A stretch of 64,000 nt of DNA. Origin: Acidimicrobiia bacterium (lineage in GTDB: Bacteria > Actinomycetota > Acidimicrobiia > Acidimicrobiales > Bin134). A model generated the notes under the pieces. That model saw nothing but the letters and a program-made list of their open reading frames with translations. It did not search any database and was not told the origin of the DNA. Of the stretch, positions 63,661-64,000 are shown piece by piece. Positions within the stretch are counted from its first letter, which is position 1. Each line of letters begins with the position of its first letter. The stretch spans positions 124,001-188,000 of the forward strand of contig JAJDYE010000029.1 of assembly GCA_022822905.1 (NCBI GenBank). Reading direction: 5' to 3'. The position numbers and the translations under genes were made by a program.

Positions 63661-64000
63661 CTAGAACTCAACCACCGTGAGGTCGTCGCCCACGATTATC
63701 TCACCCTCGAAGTGCTCGGCGGCCAGCGCCCGCCACTCATCCTCTTGGCCCGCGGGCAGCGACGGGATGTAGTGGGTCAGCACCAACCGGGCCACCCCGG
63801 CCCGCGCCGCGGTCCGCGCCGCGTCCTGCACCGTTGAGTGGTAGTCCAAGATGTCGAGGAACCGCTCGGAGGGAACGAGCCGCACTAAGTCGTCGCGCAT
63901 CACGGTCTGCACATAAGCGTCGGCCCCATCGCACAGCTCGTCGAGCTCGTCGCAGGGAACTCCGTCGCCGCCCAGCACTGCCACAACGCCCTCATGCTCC
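63661..64000 (-). CDS. MBL-fold metallohydrolase, C-terminal part (partial at window edge)
   Basis: Only the last ~112 residues are visible. EHEGVVAVLGGDGVPCDELDELCDGADAYVQTVMRD and LDYHSTVQDAARTAARAGVARLVLTHYIPSLPAGQEDEW resemble the final part of RNase Z-like or arylsulfatase-like MBL enzymes, where the His of HST and the His of LTHY bind zinc. Substrate unknown. The 5' end lies outside the window. Confidence 0.75.
   Translation of the reverse strand, partial: EHEGVVAVLGGDGVPCDELDELCDGADAYVQTVMRDDLVRLVPSERFLDILDYHSTVQDAARTAARAGVARLVLTHYIPSLPAGQEDEWRALAAEHFEGEIIVGDDLTVVEF

Overview
The window is a 64 kb piece of high-GC, gene-dense actinobacterial chromosome. An F420-type LLM oxidoreductase, two P450s, an MMPL transporter, a FolP2-type DHPS homologue, class II DAHP synthase, the nadD/LytR_C/rsfS trio and the long tig-clpP-clpX-folC-ndk ... 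rne-rplU-rpmA-obg-proB block all fit Actinobacteria. I lean towards the class Acidimicrobiia, but that is inference from gene content only. ATG, GTG and TTG starts are all used, and many neighbouring genes overlap by 1-4 bases (ATGA, GTGA, TTGA, TGATG), so translational coupling is common.

Layout. 0-4.6 kb (minus): thioredoxin-TPR, comEA, comEC, folP2-like and holA (cut by the edge). 4.7-8.9 kb (plus): phosphotransferase, PAC2 protein, LLM oxidoreductase, P450. 8.9-11.4 kb: leuS (minus), then tRNA-Ala(GGC). 11.5-15.1 kb: a small accessory region with a DUF3800-like remnant, unknown small membrane proteins, an unknown 166-aa protein and a VapBC pair. It is bracketed by two copies of the 3' end of a GH3 glucosidase gene. 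15.0-18.9 kb (minus): MFS transporter and GH3. 19-20.8 kb: D-aminoacylase-like amidohydrolase. 20.9-23.1 kb (minus): nadD, LytR_C protein, rsfS. 23.2-33.5 kb (plus): unusual sigma-70 factor, class II DAHP synthase, sulfite reductase and CysH, then an SDR / acyl-CoA ligase / sulfotransferase / VOC / P450 run. 33.6 kb: ArsI/CadI-like VOC enzyme. 34-36.5 kb (minus): MoxR ATPase and VWA protein. 36.5-58 kb: a long minus-strand housekeeping block in transcription order tig, clpP, clpX, folC, ndk, mreB, mreC, mreD, mrdA, rodA, radical SAM TIGR03960, TIGR03936, rne, rplU, rpmA, obgE, proB, proA, with murJ on the opposite strand between proB and proA. 58-64 kb: tRNA-Gly(UCC), SGNH protein, MBOAT acyltransferase, MMPL transporter and the end of an MBL-fold hydrolase.

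The most unusual signal is a set of short tandem duplications placed at gene junctions. At folP/holA, sulfite reductase/cysH and mreC/mreD the duplicated unit carries the stop/start overlap itself. Its period is 3n+2 (35, 50 and 47 bp), so the extra copy becomes a tiny ORF that starts at the upstream gene's stop and ends at the downstream gene's start. A similar mini-ORF ends at the ndk start (38 bp), and a 44-aa Cys-rich ORF bridges ndk and mreB. Other junctions (rodA end, proA end) carry 38- and 23-bp repeats, and rne, murJ and the SGNH gene have repeats at their 5' ends.

The core genes form the usual protein-quality, cell-elongation and translation cluster. The sulfur genes (sulfite reductase, CysH) reduce APS to sulfide beside a cluster with a PAPS-type sulfotransferase. 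The accessory region between tRNA-Ala and the GH3 gene is the clearest sign of recent rearrangement.
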